Source: Bradysia coprophila (Eukaryota > Arthropoda > Insecta > Diptera > Sciaridae). From it: 64,000 bases of DNA. Numbering within the stretch: position 1 is the first letter of the stretch; every line of letters starts with the position of its first letter. Shown here in pieces: positions 1 to 26,280 of this stretch. Under the pieces are notes generated by a model. That model was not told the DNA's origin, did no database searches, and saw nothing but the letters and a program-made list of their open reading frames with translations. The translations under genes were made by a program, and so were the position numbers. Location of the stretch: the NCBI RefSeq assembly GCF_014529535.1, contig NW_023503972.1:4712001-4776000 (forward strand), in the 5' to 3' direction.

Positions 1-1218
1 GGGGCAATTTACGCCGTAAGTGCGGTCGAAATTCAAAATGGAAAGTGCGCAGGTCTTTCTAACGTAGCGTCATTTTCATACAATGAAGCGTTGAAATGTA
101 TTTTTCGGTTCACTTTTTCATCGAATCGTTCACTTAAAATTCAAATTTTAGGCACACTTACGGAGTGAATTTCTCGTGCAGAATGATTGGGATTATAGCT
201 CGGAACAAATCGGGTTTGACCTGATCTGAAATCATCTGACCTGAAAAATTCAGGTCAGGTCATTGTTTACAGATGACCCGAAATGATTTATAGTTGACCT
301 GACCTGAGTAAAATTTAAAACATTTTTCTGAAACATAGGGTAACCCTGACAATCTGTCAGGGTCGGTTGCTTTGTTTCAGGTCGAATCAGGCAGAGATAG
401 AAGTTCACAATCAGGTCAACTCAGGTTTCAGGTCAGGTTTCAAGTTGACCTGTTCCGAGTCTTAATTGGGACGTGGTGACAGAAACCTGTAATGTGCATA
501 AGATCTTGGTCAGAAGTTTTCCATGTTTCTTGAATGAAAACTTTCGAAATTACGAAATTTGGGAGCTTCGCTTTCGAGTAGTTAGACCTCGCTGATCACC
601 AAGTCTGACGACATCCGCGGATAGGAACGCAATAAAATCCAAAATACAGTTACATACAACCAAATTCGGGTCTACGTTTGCTTCAGCTGATTTACCAGAT
701 GGTTTTCTAATGCAGTCACAATTATACGGTTCTACCACAACATCGTTAAACCCATGAAGAGACGTTATAAGCTGGTAGAACAGCTGAAGGAAATTTAGAG
801 ACGAATTTGGTTGACTTTAGGTTTATGCCCGAAAAAAGGAATCGTCTAGCGGGGTCTAGGCACAGGACAGGTGATTTTTTTTTAGAAAAATAATTCAGAG
901 TGGCATGAAAATCCAACATAACGGAAAAATCGTTGGATTTTCATACAAATTCAAATTTTTAACGGCCAAAAATTGTTTTGATAATAAATTTCAGGAGGAG
1001 TATAAGTTCAATTGACCTTAATTTAAGTGCAAAGTCCATCTGTAGAATTTGTAACTTTTTTTAATAAAAATTTTTCGATAAATTTTTTAACTTCAGCAAA
1101 ACAAATTTTATATATTCGGAATGTTGCAAATTACGGAAGGTGTACCATGTGCACTCTTCTGGTATAGCATTTTTATATTTAAAAAAAAATCCTTAAAAGG
1201 CACCGCACATTTAATCGC
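1..1218. other. Region downstream of the calponin-family gene, no gene seen
   Basis: No convincing coding sequence. A foldback-like repeat rich in the motif GACCTGA occupies about 185-470 (listed separately). The rest is AT-rich single-copy-looking DNA and should include the 3' UTR of the minus-strand gene that ends at 1219. No clear minus-strand AATAAA was found within 200 bases of that stop. Confidence 0.6.
185..470. repeat. GACCTGA-rich foldback repeat, copy 1
   Basis: The two ends are roughly inverted: both carry CTCGGAACA followed by a run towards GACCTG, and the right end reads the same on the minus strand. The interior is made of repeated GACCTGA or TCAGGTC blocks, including a perfect palindrome GACCTGAAAAATTCAGGTC near 239-257. 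A related but shorter copy sits at 3160-3312, and weaker TCAGGT-rich stretches occur near 30440-30600 and 31017-31060. This fits a non-coding inverted-repeat transposon family. No target duplication was resolved. Confidence 0.55.
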
Positions 1219-17095
<15,877 letters not shown>

Positions 17096-18906
17096 GGTTG
17101 ATGTTTAAATTACAAAATTTTTTATTTTTTAAAAGGAATGAAAAATTATTTAAAATAATATGAAAATTTAAGTTAAAACAGCCTTTAGCGGGTATGACAC
17201 TCTTCTAAAAAAAAGTAAACTTTTTTTGTACAATAACTAAAAAAATATGCGCGCTCGTTGAAGATAGAACAACACGTTCGGAATGTTTGTTGAAGACTGA
17301 CTCTGAATATTTCAACCACACACTCTGAATGTTTCTCTTTTATAAAAATCTCGAAACGATTTCCTTTTACATGTGTTGGAGAGAATATAATGAAGTGATG
17401 CGTTGCTTCTTTTAACATTGAAATTTGGGCTTTTGTGCTTGTATCGATTTTTCGATATATTGGGAAAGTAATTCATTCGTTGGTTTGTACTAGATTGAGT
17501 TCGTTTATACCATCAACGTTTTGTTTTTGTCTTCTTTCTTATCATCTCTATGTAGCAAATGTAGTAAAAAATTTGTTATGCAAAGTGATTGGGCCTACGA
17601 CAATACATTTAATTGTTTGCATCCCCTCGGGTATCTTACTGAAAACACCCAGGTACTAAGTGAATTTTACCTCCCTAAGCAATTAGTTAGTTTTCTAGTA
17701 CTTTGTTTGACTGAAATTCGATCTATTACAACGCACCTAACTGGTATTAACTTAAACTACACAGACATAATAGTATATTACGTAGCTGCCTGACAGACAG
17801 TGCCTGTAAATTTTTGTTATTTTGGCAGCAAGTGATGTGAGGGTTGTGAAACGTTTTATTTTGCTAAGTGTGGGGACTGCAACCCAAGCCGAATGTATAA
17901 GGGATGCAATCACCACGGAAGGCCAAACATGAAATTTTTAACAAGGACGTAGGTATTGACGGAAATGGCTTCTTGTGTGTCTACTAACCTCGGTCTCCTC
18001 TCGAATAGGCAATAATGCCTACACGTCAAAATAACAGTCTGGCAATAGGTGCATACCATATTTTATCTGTCGAGAAAAGTTATATCGAGATAAGTAAAAA
18101 CTCCCTAGGGAGATAAGCTCGAGATTATCGTTCTAGATAGATAAATGTTTATTGGTTAAATTTGTTAAATTAGGACGATATGATGTAAAATGTAGGATAC
18201 CATATACCCACTCATAAAGAATACAACAAAAGAGAAGCTAGATGCTTATAAGGCTTTTTAAGAACTATATATACTTAGCGAAGATCCGTTATTTATTGAG
18301 GCAAAATTTTTAAAGACTGTGAAAACACTACGACCTATGATCAATCTTAAATTAATTTTAACCAAAACCGACTGCAAAGTTGATACATTTTAAGCTAAAT
18401 TTACAAATATGAGTCGAAGGAGAGCTTGACAATACTAGTGAAATGTGAGTGACACAACCGCTACGCATGAATCCATTAAAATTGGTTCAAAGATAATTCG
18501 GTCGAATGAAATTTTTCCGCACTGTTTGTGATATTGTAATGTGTCTATTTCGATCGAGTGTTGCATAAAGTAGAACTCTGCGACGCTATTCAATTTTTTG
18601 TTCACAGAAGAGAGAGAACAAATTGAAAAGAAATTCTTGAATTGAAGTATTTGTAATTGTTTTGGAGTTGTTTGTGACGGAAATTGATGAGTTTTGACGT
18701 CCGAGCATCATCTATGACTGCAATATCTGCTGTTTAATTACACAATCTATTTCTTTGTAAGACTGTTCACTAAAAAAGACCGCATTAATCAGAGGTGATT
18801 GCTTTTAAGTTTCTATCGGTTGTCGAACAGATGATAAATCCAATTCCGAGCCGGAATACGATCGCAATTTTTTTAAGCATTTTCCTCGGTTTACAATTTC
18901 CATAGA
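17096..18906. other. Region between two divergent genes
   Basis: Lies between the minus-strand calponin-family start at 17095 and the plus-strand mars-like start at 18907, so both 5' UTRs and promoters should be here. I saw no clear TATA box, no coding exon and no obvious repeat. Open frames at 17185-17418 and 17435-17793 have no recognisable protein content and are treated as chance. Confidence 0.6.
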
Positions 18907-20606
18907 ATGGACAGACGCTATTTACACAAGACGAACGGTCAGACGACTAGAAACAACAAGGAAAATGTGAGCAGGGCTCGAGCCAAAAATCGAGCGACAC
19001 ATCAAGATGCACAACGAGAATTAGAGCCGGCAGCAGAAGTGGTAGAACTTCCCCATTTAGAACGTCTGAAGCTGTGGTGCCTTGAAAGAGATAAGAAAAA
19101 ACAAATGGCACAGCAGTTGAAAAAGAGATCATCCGTTTCCGCTGTGGGTAGAGGGGTCTGTGGTTCAGATAAAACTAACTATTTAGAATTGAACAAGCAG
19201 CGTAGACGAAAAACTGTGCCAAGGCAGATGAATGCTCAACAGAATTTGCCAGTTCCTGGGCGAAAAGTGGTGCCATCATCTAGTTGTAATATTTCCGACC
19301 GACAATCTCTGACCGAAGTTGTGGCTTCAAACATCGATGATGCAACTGGTGAATCGCCGGCCCATACGGAAATGTCTTCAGTGTTTAACGTCACTTTCGA
19401 GAAAGATAATTCAATTGCAACGTCGGGCATAAAAAGTGTCCACGAAGACCGCACCAGAAGTACTGACGATGCTCGATCCATTCCTGCGTTAAACGTCACT
19501 TTCGAGAAGGAAAACTCTTTTAACAAAAACCAAACGTTTGAAGCAGACGATCAATCACCTTTAACCATTGGCACTGTAAAAGCTGACTTTAGTTCAGATA
19601 CAACCACACCAAAGTTGTCATTCAATGTGGCGTTTGAATCGTTGCCAAAAAATGACGATACCGACAGTAAACCTAATAAGAGGCGAAAGACGTGGTCAAA
19701 AAGTGGCCAACTGGATACATTTCGCGATCTGGAATTGAATCGTTCTGTTCAGGCATCACCACCCGTTCCTCAGAATCAAGAAGCTTCGAAATATTTCCGC
19801 TTCCGGGTGGACAATGAATGCAGGAACTTAAACGATGTGGTTAAGTACTGGACTGAATACAAAGATCAACACGATCACATTGATGGAACTCTTTTGGATG
19901 CAATTGATGACGCCATAGGTCAGTCTAAGCTACTTATCGACCAGAAGTTTAAACAATTTTTGGACTCATGTGTAAAGTGCCAAAGTGAAACCAGTCAGCC
20001 ACTTGTGCGGCCAAGCGATCTCGAAAATTTTTGGAGTACGTTGTTCGAGGATGTGGAGGAATGTAATAGAAAATTCCAAAAACTGACAGCTCTAGCACCG
20101 GCATCGGATGATACTGACCAGACCAAAATGGAGAAGAACAAAAAAGCGTCTGCAAGATCAAGGTAAATTGACTATCTTGACTGCCTAAGCAGGCATATTT
20201 CCAAGTGATGTTAACCGCAATTTTTTAGTAGAAAAACCGACGTCACTTCTTCTATGAGGACACTACGTCAGACACCAGTGGTAAATGTCGTCTTAATTCC
20301 AAAAAATTGGTTTAAAGTTAAATGTCGAATTCCAATTTATAGAGACTTGCATCTACAACTGCTCGTCGAAACATACTGAGTGCTGAGACTCCTTCCAAAT
20401 CCGAATCGTCACAATCTCCATCTGCACCGAAATCCACAGTGGCTGAGCGCAGAACGAGCACTGACAATCTGTCTGAAGAGCCGCATAGTACTACGGAACC
20501 TGAATCATTATCTTCGACGCCAAACAATCGGAAAATCACAACACTCAAAGCAACTGCATCACTACGACGATCGCATCGCAGACTATGCAGTGGTGCTGAG
20601 AAATAA
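18907..20606 (+). CDS. mars: GKAP/HURP-family mitotic spindle protein (mars-like), three exons
   Basis: Exons are 18907-20162, 20229-20280 and 20343-20606; introns of 66 and 62 bp are GT-AG and the phases join, giving 523 residues. Reading straight through the first donor would stop at once (TAA at 20164), so splicing is needed. A KEN box, the usual APC/C degron, is at residues 18-20. A basic helical stretch follows (LERLKLWCLERDKKKQM, about 51-67) as in HURP proteins. The middle has three copies of F/L-N-V-T/A-F-E at about 160, 195 and 239. The GKAP domain covers about 297-400, with AIGQSKLLIDQKFKQF and DLENFWSTLFEDVEECNRKF. The tail is Ser/Thr/Arg-rich. HURP/mars proteins bind microtubules and the mitotic spindle; the DLGAP/vulcan branch shares the domain but is neuronal. 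The KEN box, basic N-terminus and length favour mars. The start ATG is the first one in frame, and upstream non-coding exons are possible. Confidence 0.82.
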
Positions 20607-21128
20607 TATTTTTGCTTTGTGTTTGCTCCGTGAGAGTTGTAGACGTTTCAAATTATGTTGGAAGTAAGAATGGCATCGAGTTTCTTTTTTCTGATCTTTG
20701 TTCAACCTTTATCAGTCGCGATTCGAGAACAAAATTCTCAAGCTGCACAGGGTGTAAAGATCTTAGATCGTTAAGGTAAAGTAGATTTTATCTTTGTCAC
20801 AAATTACCACTGCGACCTAAAAGACAAACAGACGATTTTTGTTGCGTGTTGTGTACTTCAAGTCTTTACATTTATGGAGTGGCAATTCTAACTGCGACAA
20901 GAGCTTCAGCAAGCACGTTAAGCCGAAGTTCAATGACAGGGCCGGACTGGTCATATAGTACAATCGTGAAAGCGTGATTGCGCCTTTGATTGCTTATGAG
21001 CTGTCTGGGAAGGGATAATTTGATTTGATTTGTTTAGAGACCTCACTAACAGCTTCCTTACGACTAATAAAAAGTGTAGTCGGGACCATTGGATTAACGT
21101 GAGGAAAGTTAAGAACATTTTGACCATT

Positions 21129-21472
21129 TGTAAATTTGTAGCCTACATTTAGGCAGAAGAATATTCGTTTTTTGATGTTTTTTCTAGACAAAAATCTTTT
21201 TTTGAAAAAGTATAACCATTAAAACACGCACAATGTGTTACTTTTAAAGGAAAAATTGAGTTCTGGGCCCACTTGGAGAAACTATCGTAGATTGTGTAAA
21301 TTTAAGTAAGGTTTCTCCAAGTTTGTTAGAAGTTTAAAAGAAACACATTTTCGCGTGCTTTAATGGTTTTACCTTTTCAAAAAAAGATTTAGGCTCAGAA
21401 CATCATCAGAAGTCATCAAAAAACGAATACTTTTCCGCCTAAATATTGGCTACACATTTACAGAGGATCCAT
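21129..21472. mobile_element. 344-bp nearly complete foldback element
   Basis: The left end TGTAAATTTGTAGCCTACAT is matched by the right end TTGGCTACACATTTACA read on the other strand. The arms go on inward through CGTTTTTTGAT / ATCAAAAAACG, CCATTAAAACACGC / GCGTGCTTTAATGG and CTTGGAGAAAC / GTTTCTCCAAG, leaving only a short loop near 21290-21305. Arms are about 150 bp with scattered mismatches and small indels. No coding capacity. Consistent with a foldback transposon or an inverted duplication. Confidence 0.75.
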
Positions 21473-21646
21473 TGCTATTGCTCGTAAGTGATCAAGTGAT
21501 ATCTCGCCTAAATATCATACGAGTCATTCTGTGTGAACGTTTTTGCAGCCACCAAACACACTGCAACTACAGAAATTATGAAACTTATGTGAACTTTAGG
21601 ACATTACCAACGCGATACAATCCATAGAAAAATTCTATGTGAAACT

Positions 21647-21712
21647 GTCTGACACAGGAATCGAACCCGTATCATTTTGGTGTATGGTTAGGATGTAACC
21701 ACTGAGACGTCG
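21647..21712 (-). repeat. tRNA-like sequence (tRNA pseudogene or SINE head)
   Basis: Read on the minus strand, GTCTCAGTGGTTACATCC resembles a tRNA D-arm/A box, and GGTTCGATTCC (plus 21657-21667) is a perfect B box in a T-arm context CGGGTTCGATTCCTG. Spacing between the boxes is tRNA-like, but I could not draw a sound anticodon stem or a matching acceptor stem. It is therefore more likely a tRNA-derived SINE head or a decayed tRNA than a working tRNA gene. Confidence 0.5.
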
Positions 21713-21827
21713 AGTCCGTTACCGAGCAAAGACGTCGAGTCCGTTACCGACCAAAGACGTCAAGTCCGTTACCGAGCAAAGACGTCGAGTCCGTTACCGA
21801 ACAAAGACGTGTACGTTACCGAGCAAA
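21706..21827 (+). repeat. 25-bp tandem repeat, five units
   Basis: Four nearly identical units GACGTCGAGTCCGTTACCGA+GCAAA start at 21706, 21731, 21756 and 21781; a fifth, 22-bp unit lies at 21806-21827. Units differ by single bases. The array starts inside the 5' end of the tRNA-like sequence (in its orientation), so the unit appears to come from, or be joined to, that element. Confidence 0.85.
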
Positions 21828-24800
21828 CTATACTTATGTTTGTGAGAGTTTACCGCAATAAACTAGGTGATACCAGGGAGCTAAAAATGATTTTTTTTTT
21901 AATCTTTGGGTGCTGAAGACGGTTCAGTTGTATTGTGCATTCTAGCAAAAACCATTTAATTTTGATTTTATTTCCTTTTATTTTCAATAATAATTTCTTG
22001 TTTACATATTTTATTGTCAATCAAATAGTTTTCCTTCGTCTTTTTCCGTTTTTTTTTCTTTTTTAACTTTTCAAAAATTGTGAAAATGAGATTCATTTCT
22101 CTTCAGTAAATTTTTTGTTAATTCTCTTATTTATCATTAATAACCATCAAGATCAAGTACTTCATATACTGTTCAACACGTGAATAATTTAAATTTATTT
22201 AATTAATTAATTGATTCAGTTTTCGGTTTAGCTTTTATATTAATAGTTAACCAAAAATTCAATACCCAACCGGTGTCTTTGTACGTTGTTAACTCTATGT
22301 AATTTATTTGACTAAGTAAACTGAGATGTTGATCACATCGAAAGAGCAAAAAGGTTGTTTGGGTATAGGTTATTTAAATGTGCACAAAAATACAACGTTT
22401 AGCATTTACAAAGAAATTTCAAATGTGTTGAAAATGTTCGATGTCCTTTTCGGTGGTGACAAAGGAAAATTTTTGGTGGGCGTAACACGTAACACACATT
22501 ATGATACGCGAATTATGAATTATGTCCAACTCAGATACTTGAAGTATTACTTCACACCATAATTGATTTATCTGTTAGCTTTAACGGTAGCTTTCGCATA
22601 TTAAGCTCACAGACCTCATTCAACGATTTCGTCAGAAAAATTTAAATTTTCTCTGGAAAAAGTCATAAGAAGTCGAAGCTCACGAAAGCCCACTAAAGTT
22701 AACTAACAAATTACTTTCGAGTACTTAGGAAGTCAACGTCCAAATTGTTACAAAGTTTGTATGAAAAAAATAAGTTTTTGGCCCTCCCTCCCTAAATGTT
22801 TGTTATTGACAGAGAAACGTTTCTGGAGAGTGTGCAACAACGCTCCCTATTTCTTTGATGTTTCGGAAGTTAACATCCGCACTAGAAGATTTGGTCTTGG
22901 AGAACCTCACACAAACCTTAAAGCAGCAGAATTCTCCTCAATACTGAAGAGTCGTTTTTATGAATTGATGCAGTGCCGTGATCGTGTGTGGGCACACCGT
23001 ACAAATTATATTGTGAAAACGCAATCGAATGTCCTACGTCGGGCTTAATTAAAAGATGCTTCATCCTCAATACGCATAGTCAGTTCATTGACTCAGTTAT
23101 GTATTTCCTAGCTGATAAAACAGTGATTAGAAACAGTGATTAGACATGAATTCATTAAATTATTCAACGTTTTTGAGTGTAATACCATAATGGTGTTAAT
23201 GCTAAGCCATCAGAACAACGTGTTTGTCTGCAATGAACTTCGGTAAGCTCCCAGTGAGAGCTTGCAACAAAAGCTTGAGTAAAAATTACCTACGTTGTCT
23301 TGACGTACCTATGCCCAATTTTGAATAATTTTCTTCGTCGAGCTTTTATCGGAGTTTGACGAAACAATCTCGCGAGGAAAGCTTTTTTATAATTTTTTTG
23401 TTTGTGAAGAATTTTTAACACATAAAATGAGTTGACCTTCTGTGTTCAAGTCTTTATTATCTTCATTTTAAATAGTTAATTTTTGAATCCTTTTTTTTCC
23501 TCAAATTCTTTACATTTAATAAATTTTTTTGCTTTGAAATATTTTCACATTTTTATCAACACTTAAATTTGTAAATTTATTATTTTCACGAATTTTATTA
23601 TTCCTATCAGCTTTCGTTCGTAAATTTTCTTTTACATTTTGTTCCACACCAAGGTGACTTAAATTAAGTGATGTAAATTGACGACGGCAATATCTTTTAT
23701 AATATCAGTTTTCCTTTTGATTCCCCTAGGTTCTTACGTTTTAGAATTTTTAACAAATTATTTCCAAGCCTTTCATTCTCTTTCTTTATTATGCAACTAA
23801 AATTGCTGAGATTCCTACAATGACACTACAATAATAGCGTTGGTGGAGCCACTCAACTTCTTTCAAATTTACATATAAAATGTAAGTTTCTCCCAATTGA
23901 TGTTAAATTCCAGGAAGATCGATCGACACTGACACAGAAAAGAAAAACCAGATAAATTAAGTCGTTGACATCGAAAGGACAGGACCATTATTACACATAA
24001 TTTTCAAGGGTTTTCGATGTTTGTTAATAAAGCTTACAGTTGTGAAGTTGTGACAGTCACAGAGGAAGTTTTTGTCCAACATCAAAAACTATATAGAACG
24101 TTGGTTGATAATGTTTGAACCAAGCTTATTGCACGTTCTGTTTTGCCGTGCGTATTGCAGTGAAGCGGCTTCAAAATTTAAAGAAATTCGACAAAAATGA
24201 AAGAAATAGGAAATATTTCGTTGAGAAGCAGCTCGATACTTACAGTGCCTGTACACCTTTAGTAAGTTTTGGGCGACCATGCGTAAAACAAAAATACTAA
24301 AATACTCAATCTTGTGTTACTCCAAACGATTCCTTAACCGAAGCATGATTTACTCTCTCAAATAACTCCATCGCAACGCAGTGGTATATTTTGTTTAGCT
24401 TATGACGTTACTACAACGGGTCAAAAATGTATGAAAACCGAGAAAGTCTACGAACATTTCTCTTATCAATCTCGGTTTGAACTAACGGTCATTTGTCCAT
24501 TGATAGAAAACTCTTGTCAATAAGCGAACATGACTAAGGATAATTGATTGAAACGTCCAGTTTTCGTGTGAATTTTCTTTATCGAGGCGAAACCGAGATC
24601 AATAAAACATGGAAACGAAACTTTACAATACCTTATCGAGTTCGGTAATGGATTTTCTCCCCAAGGGAAAGAATGTGCCGCACGTTTCTCACTAGAAGCG
24701 TCCTTATATCAATCGTCAACAAAACGCAATTTTCTCATCACCTATGGACGTGGCAAAATAAGGTTAATCACACCGCAAGCATGAAATAGTTATTTGCTCA

Positions 24801-26034
24801 TCAAGAGGGGAAAAAAGTTGAAAATTGGATTACGAGTGTTGTTTGTGTGCCAGAGCATAGCGAGAAAATTCAATTTCCGACGTATTCCCGTTGTAAGAAC
24901 AACATTTTTCACAACAAAGGCTTCCGAAGTTTCAGCGGATGGAAGAAAATTTATATTTTCCCGCCAGTGATAAGCACCAGTGTTTTACATGACTATTGAT
25001 AAAAAAAATGAAAAGCCGAGTTTTCGTGTGAATTTGGTTAAACCGAGGCGTAGCCGGGGTCTATAAACACACGAAAAGAGACTTTTCAGTTTTATCCCGA
25101 GTTATATATAATGGATTTTACATGCAAAGGGCGTCGAGAGTAGTACTAGGACGAATGTGGCATGTAAAAGTATTGTGTATGATGCGGAAGTTAAAGTGAA
25201 ACACAGTTTTGTCGAGTAACTCGTGGCTTCAGTTGCTCCCTTGTCACAAGGCACCCTCGAAAATAAACGTTCCACCTTCACAGAGCAGTAGTAACAATTG
25301 TTGTGTTCAAAGCTGTCCATAGCATGATGAGTGAAACGGACTTTATGGATTCAAGGTAAGAGAAAAACGAATTCCATGGGCAAAAAAGATGGAAAAAAGA
25401 AAACTCCGTACCGTCAATTTGATTAAAATTATATTCGAGATTCTTAGCTCCATGAGTTGCTGCTGTTGTTGGATGATTTGTTTTTTAAAAATTAAATTAA
25501 AAATAAATTATAAGACGGAAGTGACATATTAATCCGTAGAGTAACTAAATTATAAGTTTATACAAAAAACAAAAAACAAAAAACAAACGATAGGTGGACG
25601 TACTCGTTTTCATTATGGGAAATACTCTCTCGGAAATACTAAAAATTTTTGATATATAAAAAACGGGAGAACAAAAACTGTCGTTAATCACAAGTTCATG
25701 TAACGTAAATCGAATCGGATGTTTTACGGCAAGAGGAGAGACATAACAACTTAAAACAGTAATTTTTTATCAATAAAGTAACAACAAAGTAAATGTAAAA
25801 GAAAATACATACGTCCGGCAAAGAGACTGCCTTCAAGACACTCAATTCATTTTCAGATGACATTTTTCCCAAAATATTTGAATCGACAGAGCTTTTCATT
25901 TGTCTTAAATTACTAAAAATTTACATCTTTACTCAGCATCCATTCGCTCTCTCTTTCTCTCTCTCCCGATCTCCGTAATTGTCCACATCCATTTAACTCA
26001 GTATCTTAATCCCCGTCCTCGGCTCTTTCTCTTA

Positions 26035-26040
26035 TTTATT
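26035..26040 (-). terminator. Candidate poly(A) signal of slgA
   Basis: AATAAA on the minus strand, about 240 bases beyond the slgA stop codon at 26281. It is the nearest perfect hexamer noted. Use is inferred from position only. Confidence 0.5.
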
Positions 26041-26280
26041 CTAAATTATTTTTTTTCCATTCAAATTAATTTACTAATGGCTCACACACGAAACGCTTAA
26101 AACGTTCTTCTGTCTGCTTTTCAAATTTTATACGACGATTGTAGAGTGACACACACACAAAGAAAACGTTTAATTTTATCGCATGACATAATTCACTAAG
26201 TTATACTCCCTCCCCCATCCAATCTCACTAATATCTTTTGTCCAGCCGTCGTCGTGACGACGAGCGTTGGTGTCACAAAT

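Larger units (their letters stand above)
20607..26280. other. Intergenic region between the mars-like gene and slgA
   Basis: Both neighbours end into this region, so it holds two 3' UTRs. Features listed separately are the foldback at 21129-21472, the tRNA-like sequence with tandem array at 21647-21827 and the slgA poly(A) signal. Two diverged direct copies of an approximately 110-bp block containing GAGTTTTCGTGTGAATTT or CAGTTTTCGTGTGAATTT, then ACCGAGGCG or TCGAGGCG, lie near 24560-24650 and 25017-25100. Open frames at 22326-22562 and 22761-23048 are not recognisable as proteins. A CAAAAAA-type run is at about 25563-25587. I saw no gene. Confidence 0.6.

Noticed and set aside
20163..20166. 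Stop codon directly after the main mars-like frame as the true end
   Set aside because: A GTAAAT donor there leads through two short introns into 105 further in-phase codons rich in S, T and R, which fits a spliced gene better.
21706..21827. Possible CRISPR-like array
   Set aside because: Units are directly adjacent with no spacers, and the surroundings are eukaryotic.
22326..23048. Two plus-strand open frames of 78 and 95 codons
   Set aside because: No recognisable family, no splice sites joining them, and chance frames of this length are common in the window.
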